DNA of 64,000 nt, taken from Amycolatopsis sp. CA-230715. Lineage in GTDB: Bacteria; Actinomycetota; Actinomycetes; Mycobacteriales; Pseudonocardiaceae. The position numbers and the translations under genes are program-made. The notes below the pieces were generated by a model. It searched no databases. It had not been told where the DNA came from and was given only the letters and a program-made list of their open reading frames with translations. The stretch's first letter is position 1; every line of letters begins with the position of its first letter. Where the stretch lies: contig NZ_CP059997.1 of NCBI RefSeq assembly GCF_018736145.1, positions 2,107,501 to 2,171,500 of the forward strand, given 5' to 3'. This document shows, piece after piece, positions 29,837 to 41,800 of the stretch.

Positions 29837-32800
29837 AGTCCGCCTCGGGAGCCGCGCCGCCGTCAAGCGCGATCTCGATCAAGTTCTCGATGTCCATCGT
29901 GTCGATGGCGTCGTCCACGTCCTCGTCCTCGTCCGCAGCGGGCTCGGGGCCCGGCGAATCGGCCAGCCGCAACAAGGTGTCCAGCAACCCCGCCTCGCGC
30001 AGCCGGTCGACCGGGATCGTGGCGAGCGCCCGCCGAAGATCGGCCTCGTCCTCGGTTCCGGTTCCGCTCTCCTCCGGCAGCAGTTCCTCGGCCAGCCGAG
30101 CGCCGAGCGCCGTCGGGGTCGGGTAGTCGAAGACCAGCGTGGCGGGCAGCGCCACCCCGGTCACCGACGTGAGCTGGTTGCGCAGTTCCACCGCGGTGAG
30201 CGAGTCGAACCCGAGCTCCTGGAAGGAACGGTCCGCCTCGATGTCGTCCAGCCCGCCGTGCCCGAGCACCTCCGCCACCTTGGTGCGCACCAGGTTCAGC
30301 AGCTTCCGGTCGCGTTCGGACGATGACAGCGCGGCGATTTCCCTTGCGAAGGCGGCACTTTCATCGCCACCGCCCGTGTCCGCGTCGGCTTCCATCGCTC
30401 GCTGCGCTTCGGGAACCGAGGAGATCAGCGCGCTCGGACCGGAAAGCGTGTACCCGGGCACGAACCTCGCCCAGTCCACATCGGCCACGGTCACGCAGGT
30501 CTCGTCCAGCCCAACGGACTGCACCAGCGCACCGACCGCGAGGCCGGGCGCGAGCTGCCGCAACCCGCGCCGCAGGAGCTGTTCACCGACGGCACCCGAG
30601 GCGAGACCGCCTTCGTCCCAAGGACCCCATGCCACCGAGGTCGCGGGGAGCCCGTCGAACCGGCGCTGCTCCGCGAGCGCGTCGAGGTAGGCGTTGCCCG
30701 CGGCGTAAGCGCCCTGCACACCACTGCCCCACACACCCGCGATGGACGAGAACAGCACGAACGCGTCCAGCCCGCCATCGGCGAACAACTCGTGCAGGTT
30801 CGTCGCGCCGGTCACCTTCGCGCCGACGACCGAGGCGATCTCCGCGAGGTCCATGTCCACAACGGACGTCGACTGCCCGACGCCCGCGGTGTGCACCACC
30901 GCGCGGATCGGGGACTCCTCCGCCGCGTACCGGCGCACCAGTGCTTCGAGCGCTTCCCGGTCGGCCACGTCGCACGCCTCGATGGACACCTTCGCGCCGA
31001 GGCCGGTCAGTTCGGCCTCCAGCTCGGCGGCGCCCGCCGCGGCACCGCCGCGCCTGCTGGTCAGCACGAGGCGTTCCGCGCCGTTCGCGGCGAGCCAGCG
31101 CGCGACGTGCCCGCCGAGCGCACCGGTGCCGCCGGTGATGAGCACGGTGCCCTTCGGCTGCCACTTGGCCGTGGTCTCGCCCGCGGGCGCTCGCAGCAGG
31201 CGGCGGCCGAACACGCTGGAATCGCGCACCGCGAGCTGGTCCTCGTCGTCGATCCCGGCCAGCGCGGCGACGAGCCTCGCGCCGAGCCGGGCGGTGGCGG
31301 TCGCCGGGAGGTCGACCAGTCCGCCCCAGCGCTGGGGCTGTTCGAGGCCGATCACCCTGCCGATGCCCCACAGGTGCGCCTGCACCGGGCTGGTCAGCCG
31401 GTCGGACCTGCCGACCGAAACCGCGCCGCGCGTGCCGAGCCACAACGGGACTTCGAGCCCGGCATCGGCGAGCGACTGGAGCAGTGAGACCGTGCCGAAC
31501 ACCCCGACGGGGACGGCGGGATCGCCGGAATGCGGCCGCTCGTCGAAGCCCAGCAAGGAAAGGACACCGGACAGGGGCCGCTCGCCGACGGCGGACGCGA
31601 TCCGCTCGGCGAGCACCGCGCGGTCCAGTTCGGACTCGGCGAGATCGAGCCGGACGGTCTCCGCTCCCCCGCTGGCCAATGCGTCGAGCGCACCGGTGAC
31701 CCAGTCGTGCTCCCCGGCTTCGGTGGGGACCACGACCAGCCAGGTGCCGGACAATGCGGCCTCGGCGTCGGCGGTGACCGGCTTCCAGCCGATCTGGTAC
31801 CGCCAGTCGTCCACAGTGGACTGGTCGCGCCGCTGCCGCCGCCAGGAGGACAGTGCGGGCAGCACCGCGCTCAGCGGCTGGTCTCCGTCGATCCGCAGGG
31901 TGCCCGTGAGCGATTCCAGGTCCTCGCGTTCGACCGCGTCCCAGAACTGCGCGTCCACCACGTCGCGGTCATCGCCGACCGGCTCCGCCTCAGCGGCTTC
32001 GAGCCAGTAGCGCTGCCGCTGGAAGGGGTAAGTGGGGAGGTCCACGGTTCGCGCGCCGGTACCGGCGAAGTACGCCTGCCAGTCGAGGAGCACCCCGGAT
32101 ACGTAGAGGCGCGCGACCGCCGTGGTCGTCGCCTCCACCTCGCCGCGGTCGCGGCGGAGCGCGGGGATGTGGGTAGCCTCGGGCGCGGTGTCCTGGGCCA
32201 TCCCGGTCAGCACGCCGTCCGGACCCAGCTCCAGGAACGTCGTCACGCCCTGGCCTGCCAGGTACTGGACTCCGTCGGCGAAGCGGACCGCATGGCGCAC
32301 GTGGCGGACCCAGTAGTCCGGATCGGTCACATCGGCGACCGCACCGGTCACATTGGACACCACCGGCACCTTCGGCGCTTCAAACGTCAAGCTCTCCGCG
32401 ACCTTGCGGAAGTCGGCCAGCATCGGCTCCATCCGCGGCGAATGGAACGCGTGGGACACCGTGAGCCGCTTGGTCTTCCACTCCCACGCCGACTCGAACC
32501 CGGCGATCACATCCTCATCACCCGCGACCACGACCGAAGCCGGACCGTTGATCGCGGCTATCGAGACCTTGTCCTCGAGCCCCTCCAGCAACGGCGCGAT
32601 GTCGTTCTCCGTCGCGCGCACCGACAGCATCGCCCCGCCCGTAGGCAGCGCCTGCATCAACCGGCCCCGCGCGGCCACCAGCGCGGCCGCGTCCTCCAAG
32701 CTGAGCACCCCAGCCACATGGGCCGCGGTGAGTTCGCCGATGGAATGCCCGGTGACGAAGTCGGGGCGGATGCCCCACGACTCGACCAAGCGGTAGAGCG

Positions 32801-35800
32801 CGACTTCGAGTGCGAACAGGGAGGCTTGCGTGTACTGGGTTTGGTTGAGCTGCTCGCCGTCCTCGGCGAACATCAACTCCTTCACCGGACGATCCAGGGA
32901 CTTGTCCAGATACGCACACACCGCGTCCAACGCATCCGCGAAAACGGGGAACTCCCCATATAACTGCTTACCCATCCCCGCACGCTGCGAACCCTGACCC
33001 GAGAACAGGATCGCCGTGCCGCCGTCACGGGCGGTCCCGGTGACGACCCCGGGTGCGCTGCGCCCGTCGGCCAAAGCACGCAACCCGTCGCCGAAGCCGC
33101 CGGTACCGAACCCGGTCAGCGCGGCGCGGTGGTCCAGGCCCGCCCTGGTGGTCGCCAGCGAGAACGCGATGTCGGCCTCGTTCAGTCCGTCCACATGGGA
33201 CAGGAGCCGGGAAGCCTGTGCGCGTACCGCGTCCTGGGTCTTACCCGAGAGCACCCACGGCAGCGGCCGGTCCACCCGGACGTGCTCCTCGGTGTGGGAT
33301 GCGGGTGCTTGTTCGAGGATGGTGTGCACGTTGGTGCCGCTGACCCCGAAGGCGGACACACCGGCACGCCTCGGCGCACCGGTCTCCGGCCACGGTGTGG
33401 TGTCGGTCAGCAACGACACCGCGCCGGTCGACCAGTCCACATGCGTGCTCGGCTCATCAATGTGCAGTGTTTTGGGCAGCACCCCGTGCCGCATCGCCTG
33501 CACCATCTTGATCACCCCGGCCACACCCGACGCAGCCTGCGTGTGCCCGATATTCGACTTCACCGCACCCAGCAGAAGTGGCCGCTCCCGATCCTGCCCG
33601 TAGGTCGCCAGCACAGCTTGAGCCTCGATCGGGTCACCCAGCGTGGTCCCCGTGCCGTGTGCTTCCACCGCATCCACCTCGGTGGCCGTGAGACCGGCAT
33701 TGGCCAGGGCTTGGCGGATCACCCGCTGCTGCGACGGACCATTCGGCGCCGTCAACCCATTCGACGCGCCATCCTGATTCACCGCACTACCCCGAATCAC
33801 CGCCAGCACCTCATGCCCATTGCGCTCGGCATCGGAAAGGCGCTCCAGCAGCACCATGCCGACACCCTCACCCCACCCGGTGCCATCAGCGGCTTCGGCG
33901 AACGGCTTGCAGCGGCCATCACCCGCCAGACCACCCTGCTTACCGAACTCCGCGAACGCACCCGCCGAGGCCATCACCGCGACACCACCGGCCAGAGCGA
34001 GACTGCTCTCCCCCGACCGCACCGACTGCGCAGCCCAATGCAACGCCACCAGAGAGGACGAGCACGCCGTGTCCACCGTCACCGCCGGACCCTCAAGCCC
34101 CAGCGCATAGGACACCCGGCCGGAAACCACACTGCCCGCATCACCAGTGGTGAGGTAACCCTCCATGGCGTCCGGGTCTGCCTGGTAGAAGCCGGATCCG
34201 TAGCCCTGCGACGCGGCACCGACGAAGACACCGGTCTGGCTACCGCGCAGGGCCGACGGGTCGATTCCCGCCCGCTCCAAGGTTTCCCACGCCGCTTCCA
34301 GCACGATGCGCTGCTGCGGATCCATCGCGCGCGCCTCGCGCGGCGAGATCCCGAAGAACGCGGCGTCGAATTCGCTGGCGTCGTAGACGAATCCGCCCTC
34401 GGGGGCGTAGGCGCCCGCCGCGGAGATGCCGTCGAGGTCCCAGCCGCGGTCGGTCGGGAAGCCCGAGATCCCGTCTCCGCCGGATTCGACCAGGTCCCAG
34501 AACTGCTCCGGCGAGTTCACCCCGCCCGGATACCGGCAGGCCATCCCGACGATCACCACGGGGTCGTCGCCCACCTCGGCGACGGCCGTCGGTGCGGCGA
34601 CGTCCGCCACCGCACCGGTCACCTCGCGAACCAGGAACTCGGCCAGCACCGTCGCGTTCGGATAGTCGAACACCAAGGCGGTCGGGAGTTTCAGGCCGGT
34701 GGCCGCGGAAAGCCGGTTCCGGATCTCCACCGCGGTCAGCGAATCGAACCCGAGGTCGCGGAACGCACGACCGGGTGGGACCTCCGACGCACCGGCGAGG
34801 CCGAGCACGGCGGCGGCCGTCGTGCGCACCAGCTCCACCACGGTCCGCTGGCGCTCCACTTCGGACAGTCCGGCCAGCCGCTTGACGAGTTCGGTACCGC
34901 CTGCGGCGTCGGCGCCTTCGTAGGAGGATTCGGCTGCCTGGCGCGCTTCGGGGATGTCGGAGATCAGCGGACGCGGGCGGGCCGCGGTGAACCCGGGCAC
35001 GAACCTCGCCCAGTCCACATCGGCCACCGCCACGAAGGTTTCGTCGTGCTCGACCGATTGCACCAGCGCGGCCACCGCGGCTTCGGGTGCCATCGGCAGC
35101 ACACCCCGGCGCCGCAGGTTCTCCTCGGCCACTTCGGTGGTGGCGAGGCCGCTGCCACCCCAGGCGCCCCAAGCGATCGAAGTCGCGGTCACGCCGCGAG
35201 CGCGACGCTGCTCGGCCAGCGCGTCCAGGAACGCGTTGCCCGCCGCATACGCGCCCTGGGCACCACTGCCCCAGACACCGGCGTTGGACGAGAACAGCAC
35301 GAACGCGTCCAGTTCGGCGTCGCCGAGCAGCTCGTCCAGGTGTGCGGCACCGGCCACCTTCGCCTCGACCGTGCTGGCGAAATCGGCCAGATCCTGGTCC
35401 GCCAGCAGCGAAACCTGCACGACTCCGGCGGTGTGCACGACGGCACTGAAGGGACCGTATTCGGCGAGCAGTTCGGCCAGTGCGTCGCGGTCGGCGGCGT
35501 CGCAGGCCGCGATCGTGACCCGCGCACCGAGCCCGGTCAACGCCGCTTCCAACTCGACCGCACCATCAGCGTCACGGCCACGGCGCGAGGTCAGCACCAA
35601 GTGCTCGGCACCGTTCGCGGCCAACCATCGGGCCACATGCCCACCCAGCGCACCGGTGCCGCCGGTAACCAGCACCGTGCCGCGCGGCGACCACTCCCGC
35701 ACCGCATCCCGGTCCGCCAGTGGCGACCGCACGAGACGCCGCGCGAACACCCCGGAATCGCGCACCGCGACCTGATCCTCGTCCTCGATCCCGGCCAGCA

Positions 35801-38800
35801 CCGCGACAACCCGGGCGGCCGCACGATCGTCAGCGGTGGCGGGAAGGTCCAGCAGACCGCCCCAGCGGTCGGGGTGCTCCAGGCCCAGAATCCGGCCAAG
35901 GCCCCACACCTGAGCCTGCGCCGGATCAGCAGCCCGGTCCGAACGGCCCACCGACACACCACCACGAGTGGCCAGCCACACCGGCGCCACCACCGCGCTG
36001 TCCACCAGCGCCTGGATCAGGGTCACGGTGTCCGCGATCCCGTTCGGCAGCACGGGATGCCCGGCGCACGGCCGCGTGTCCGTGCCCAGCAGCGAAAGCA
36101 CGCCCGCGATCTCGCCCTGCTCGTCGATCCGCGCGGTCAGCCCGGCACGGTCCAGCTCGCCCGCCTCGATCGTGACCACGTCCGCGCCGTGCGCGCGAAG
36201 TTCCTCGGCGAGCCAGACGGTGTCCTCGTGCCCGGGTGCGGTGACCAGCAACCAGGTACCGGACAAGCGAGCCGTCGCAGTGGTGAGCGGCTTCCAACTG
36301 ACGGTGTAACGCCACTGGTCCACTGTGGACTGCTGACGGCGCTGCCGCCGCCACGAGGATAGCGCGGGAAGCAGTTCGCCGAGCGACGCGTCGTCCACGT
36401 CCAGCGTGGTGGCCAGTGCTTCCAGGTCCTCGCGCTCGACGGCGTCCCAGAAGCGAGCCTCCACCACGTCCGCGGCCATCAGGTCGCTCACCGACACGGT
36501 GGATTCCAGCCAGTACCGCTGCCGCTGGAACGCGTAGGTCGGCAGTTCCACCCGGCGCGCATCCGACGGGTACGCGGGCGTCCAGTCGACATCGAGGCCG
36601 CGAACGTATCCCTCGGCGAGCGAGGTGAGGAAGCGATCCAGACCACCCTCGTTGCGGCGCAACGATCCGAACGCGACACCGTCGGTGTCGGTGGTGTCGA
36701 AGGTTTCCTGCACGCTCATCGTCAACACCGGATGCGCACTCGACTCGATGAAGAACCGGTAGCCCTGCTCGACCAGCGCTCGCGTCGCCTGCTCGAATTT
36801 GACCGTGTGGCGCAGGTTCTCCACCCAGTAACGAGCATCCAGCCCGGTGGTGTCCTGCCAATCGCCGGTCAGGGTCGAGAAGAACCCAGTCTCCGTACCG
36901 CGCGGCTGGATCGGGGACAGAACGTCCAGCAGGCGGTCGCGGATGGACTCCACCTGCGGAGTGTGCGACGCGTAATCCACCGCGATCTTCCGCGCCCGGA
37001 CTTCTTCCGCCTCACACTCAGCCAGGATCTCGGCCAGCGCCTCGGGTTCACCCGCGATGACCGTGGTTCCGGGGCCGTTCACCGCGGCCACCGCCACTCG
37101 ATCACCAAACCGGGAAATCCGCTCAACCACAGCACTCTCCGGCTGAGCGATGGAAACCATGCCGCCCTTACCCGCCAGCTCATCCCGAATCGCCTGACTC
37201 CGCAACGCCACCACACGAGCACCGTCCTCAAGAGACAGCGCACCCGCGACCACCGCCGCCGCGATCTCACCCTGCGAATGACCCACCACCGCAGCAGGCT
37301 CCACACCAAAGGAACGCCACACCGCGGCCAACGACACCATCACAGCCCACAACACCGGCTGCACCACATCCACCCGCTCCAACGCGCCCTCGTCACCGAC
37401 CACCTCGGTCAACGACCAGTCCACAAAGGACGACAACGCCCGCTCACACTCGGCAAACCGGGAAGCGAACACCGCACTGAACGACAGCAGGTCCACCGCC
37501 ATGCCGACCCACTGCGAACCCTGACCAGGGAACACGAACACGACCTTGCCCCGCACATCCGCCACCCCGGCGACAGAGTTCGGCGCGACCTCGCCGGAAG
37601 CCAGCGCGCGCAGGCCCTCCAGGCGTGCTTCGGGATCCGAACCGATCACGACACCGCGGCTTTCCAGCGCGGACCGAGTGGCCGTCAGGGAAAGGCCGAC
37701 GTCCGCCGCGGACAGTTCACCGTGCTCGGCCGCGAAGGAGGCGAGCCGATTGGCCTGTGCACGCAGGGCGGCATCGGTCTTGCCCGAGAGCACCCACGGC
37801 ACGACGCCCGTGAACGGCTCGGCGGCGGGAACCTCGACCGGTTCCGCCTGCTCCAGGATCGCGTGCGCGTTCGTCCCGCTGAATCCGAACGACGACACCC
37901 CGACCCGGCGCGGGCGCCCCGTCTCCGGCCACGGCATGGACTCGGTCACCAGCGATACCGCGCCGGAGGACCAGTCCACGTGCGGCGTCGGCTCGTCGAC
38001 GTGCAGGGTCGGCGGGAGCACGCCGTGCCGCATGGCGAGGACCATCTTGATCACACCGGCCACCCCGGCCGCTTGTTGCGCGTGACCGATGTTCGACTTC
38101 ACCGAACCCAGCCACACCGGCTCGTCGCGGCCCTGGCCGTAGGTCGCCAGCACCGCCTGCGCCTCGATCGGGTCGCCGAGCGAAGTTCCCGTGCCGTGCG
38201 CTTCTACCGCATCCACTTCGGACGGTTCGAGCCGCGCGTTGGCAAGGGCCTGGCGAATGACGCGTTGCTGCGAAGGGCCGTTCGGCGCGGTCAGCCCGTT
38301 CGACGCACCGTCCTGGTTGACCGCGGACCCGCGCAGGACCGCCAGCACCTGGTGCCCGTTGCGCTTCGCGTCGGACAGGCGCTCCATCAGGAGCAGCCCG
38401 AGGCCTTCGCCCTGGCCGAAGCCGTCCGCGGAAGCCGCGAACGCCTTGCACTTGCCGTCCGCCGCGAGCCCGCGCTGCCGCGAAAACTCCGAGAACGAAC
38501 CCGGTGTGGACATCACGGTGACCCCACCGGCGACCGCGAGCGAGCACTCGCCCGCACGCAGTGCCTGCGCGGCGAGGTGCAGCGCGACCAGCGACGACGA
38601 GCACGCCGTGTCGACGGTCATCGCGGGGCCTTCGAGCCCGAGGGTGTAGGCGATCCGCCCGGACATCACGCTGGTCGCAGCACCGGTGACGAAGTAGCCT
38701 TCCACGCCTTCGGGTGCCTCGATGATGTCCGATCCGTAGCCCTGGGAGCAGGCGCCGAGGAACACCCCCGCGTCACTGCCCCGCAACGACAACGGATCGA

Positions 38801-41800
38801 TCCCACCCCGCTCGAAAACCTCCCACGCCGCCTCCAACACCAACCGCTGCTGCGGATCCATGGCTAGGGCCTCACGCGGCGAAATCCCGAACAACCCCGG
38901 ATCGAACTCCGCGGCCTCATACAAAAACCCACCAGCACGCGAATACGACGTCCCAGCCCGACCAGGATCATCATCGAACAACGCCGCCAAATCCCACCCA
39001 CGATCCGACGGCAACTCCCCAATCGCATCACCAGACCCCGACACCAACCGCCACAAATCCTCCGGAGAACCCACCCCACCCGGAAAACGACAACTCATCG
39101 CCACAATCGCCACCGGCTCATCCGCCACCACCGAAACCGTTGTGGTAACAGGAGAATCGGGCAGCGCGCCGAGGATTTCGGTGCGCAGGTACGCGGCGAG
39201 GTCGGCGGGCGCGGGGTAGTCGAACACGAGCGTCGCGGGGAGCCGCAGCCCGGTGGCGCCGCCGAGCCGGTTGCGGAGTTCGACGGCGGTGACCGAATCG
39301 AACCCGAGGTCCTTGAAGGAGCGCCGTTCGTCGGCCGCGTCCGCCGAGGAGTAGCCGAGGACCGTGGCGACGTGGCCGCGCACGAGTTCGAGCAGGAGCC
39401 GGTTCTGCTCCGCGGCGCCGAGCCCGGCGAGCCTACCCGCGAGTTCCGAAGGCGCGTCCTCGCGCTCGCCGCCCGCGGTGTCGGTCTTGGCGGCCAGGAG
39501 CCTGGTGACCTCGGCCAGTTCGTCGAAGAGCCCGGTGGGGCGGGTCGCGGTGTAGGCGACGACGTACCGCTCCCAGTTGATGTCCGCGACGGTCAGGAAG
39601 GTCTCGTCGCGGTCGAGTGCTTGCTGCAGCGCGATCACCGCGAGTTCGGGCGACATCGGTGGCACGCCGTGCCTGCTGGCGATCTCGCCGATACCGGACT
39701 CGGCCATGCCGCCGCCGTCCCACGGACCCCACGCGACCGAGGTGGCGACCTGGCCGCGCGCTCGGCGGTGGTGGGCGAGCGCGTCCAGGTAGGCGTTGCC
39801 GGGGGCGTAGTTGCCCTGCCCGGACGCGCCGAGCGTGCCGGAGAGCGAGGAGAACAGCACGAACGCGGAAAGCTCGCCGGTCAGCTCGTGCAGGTTCTCC
39901 GCGGCGCGCATCTTGACCCGCAGCACCCGGTCGATCTGGGCCGGTTCGAGGAGTTCGAGCACGGTGTCGTCGAGCACGGCCGCGGTGTGCAGCACGGAGG
40001 TGAGCGGGTATTCGGCCGGGATCTCGGCGAGCACGGCGGCGAGGGAGTCGCGATCGGACACATCGCACGCCGCGATCGTGACCCGCGCGCCGAGCGCGGT
40101 CAGCTCGTCGGTCAGCTCGGCCGCGCCGGGTGCGTCGGAGCCGCGACGGCTCAGCAGCAGCAGGTGTTCGGCGCCGTTTTCGGCGAGCCAGCGGGCGACC
40201 TGCCCGCCAAGCGCGCCGGTGCCGCCGGTGACGAGCGCGGTGCCGGTCGGCCGCCACGCGCGTTTCACCGGGGTCTCGCCCGCACGCGCGCGCACCAGCC
40301 GCCGTCCGTACACACCGGACTCCCGGATGGCGAGCTGGTCTTCGACGCCGCGTCCGGAAAGGACTCCGGCGAGCCGGTCCTGCGCGGTTTCGCCCACCGC
40401 GTCCGGCAGGTCGACGAGGCCGCCCCAGCGCTGTTCGTACTCCAGTCCGGCGATCCGGCCGAGACCCCACACGAGTGCCTGGCCGGGGTGGTCGACCGGG
40501 TCCGCCCCGGTCACCGCGACCGCGCCGCGGGTGGCGCACCACAGTGGAGCGTCGACGCGGAGATCGCCCAGCGCCTGCAACAAGGTCAGCGTGCCCGCCA
40601 TACCGGACGGCACCGCGGGGAGATCGGGCAGCGGGTTCTCGGCGAGCGCGAGGAGCGACCAGACACCGATCACCTCGGCCGGGGTCACCCCGGCCCCGTC
40701 CATCGCCTCGCGCACCGCCGCCGCCATCGTTTCGCGGTCGGCCAGGTCGGCGGGGGTCACTTCGACGGTGCGCGCGCCGTGGCGCCGCAGCGCGTCGATG
40801 GCGCCCCGATCGCTTCCGTCGGATCCGAGTACCAGCCAGGTGCCCGAAAGGCTCGGCGGCACGTCCGCGCCGAGGCGCTTCCAGGTGATGCGGTACCGCC
40901 ATCCGTCCACAACGGACTGTTCGCGGTGTTCCCTGCGCCATGCCGAAAGGACGGGGAGCACGTCGTGCAGCGGTGCGTCGCGGTTCACATCGAGGGTGCC
41001 GACGAGGTTTTCCAGGTCCTCGTTCTCGACGAGTTCCCAGAACCGGTCCGCCATCGGGTCGGTGGTCGCGACCGGCTCGGCGGCGACCGGTTCGGGCCAG
41101 TACCGCTCGTGCTGGAAGGCGTAGGTCGGCAAGTCGACGCGCGCGGCCCCGTCGAACGACGAGGCCCAGTCGACGGTGAGCCCTTGGACGTACGCCTCGC
41201 CGAGGGAGGTCAGGAAGCGGTCCACACCGCCTTCGTTGCGGCGCAGGGTCCCGACCGCGACACCCTCGGTTTCCAGGGTGTCGAGAGTTTCCTGCACGCT
41301 CATCGTCAGCACCGGATGCGCACTGGACTCGACGAAGAACCCATACCCCTGCTCGGACAGGGCCCGAGTCGCCTGCTCGAACTTCACCGTATGACGCAGG
41401 TTCTCCACCCAATACCGGGCATCCAGCCCGGTGGTGTCCTGCCAATCGCCGGTCAGAGTCGAGAAGAACCCGACCTCGCCGGTGCGAGGCTGGATCGGGT
41501 CCAGGACATCCAGCAGGCGGTCGCGAATGGACTCCACCTGCGGCGTGTGCGACGCATAATCCACGGCGATCTTCCGCGCCCGCACCTCTTCGGCTTCGCA
41601 CTCGGCCAGGATCTCAGCGAGCGCCTCGGGTTCACCCGCGATGACCGTGGTTCCGGGACCGTTGACCGCGGCCACCGCGACCCGATCACCGAACCGAGCA
41701 ATCCGCTCCACCACAGCACTCTCCGGCTGGGCGATGGAAACCATGCCGCCCTGACCGGCCAGCTCGTCCCGAATCGTCTGGCTACGCAACGCGACCACGC

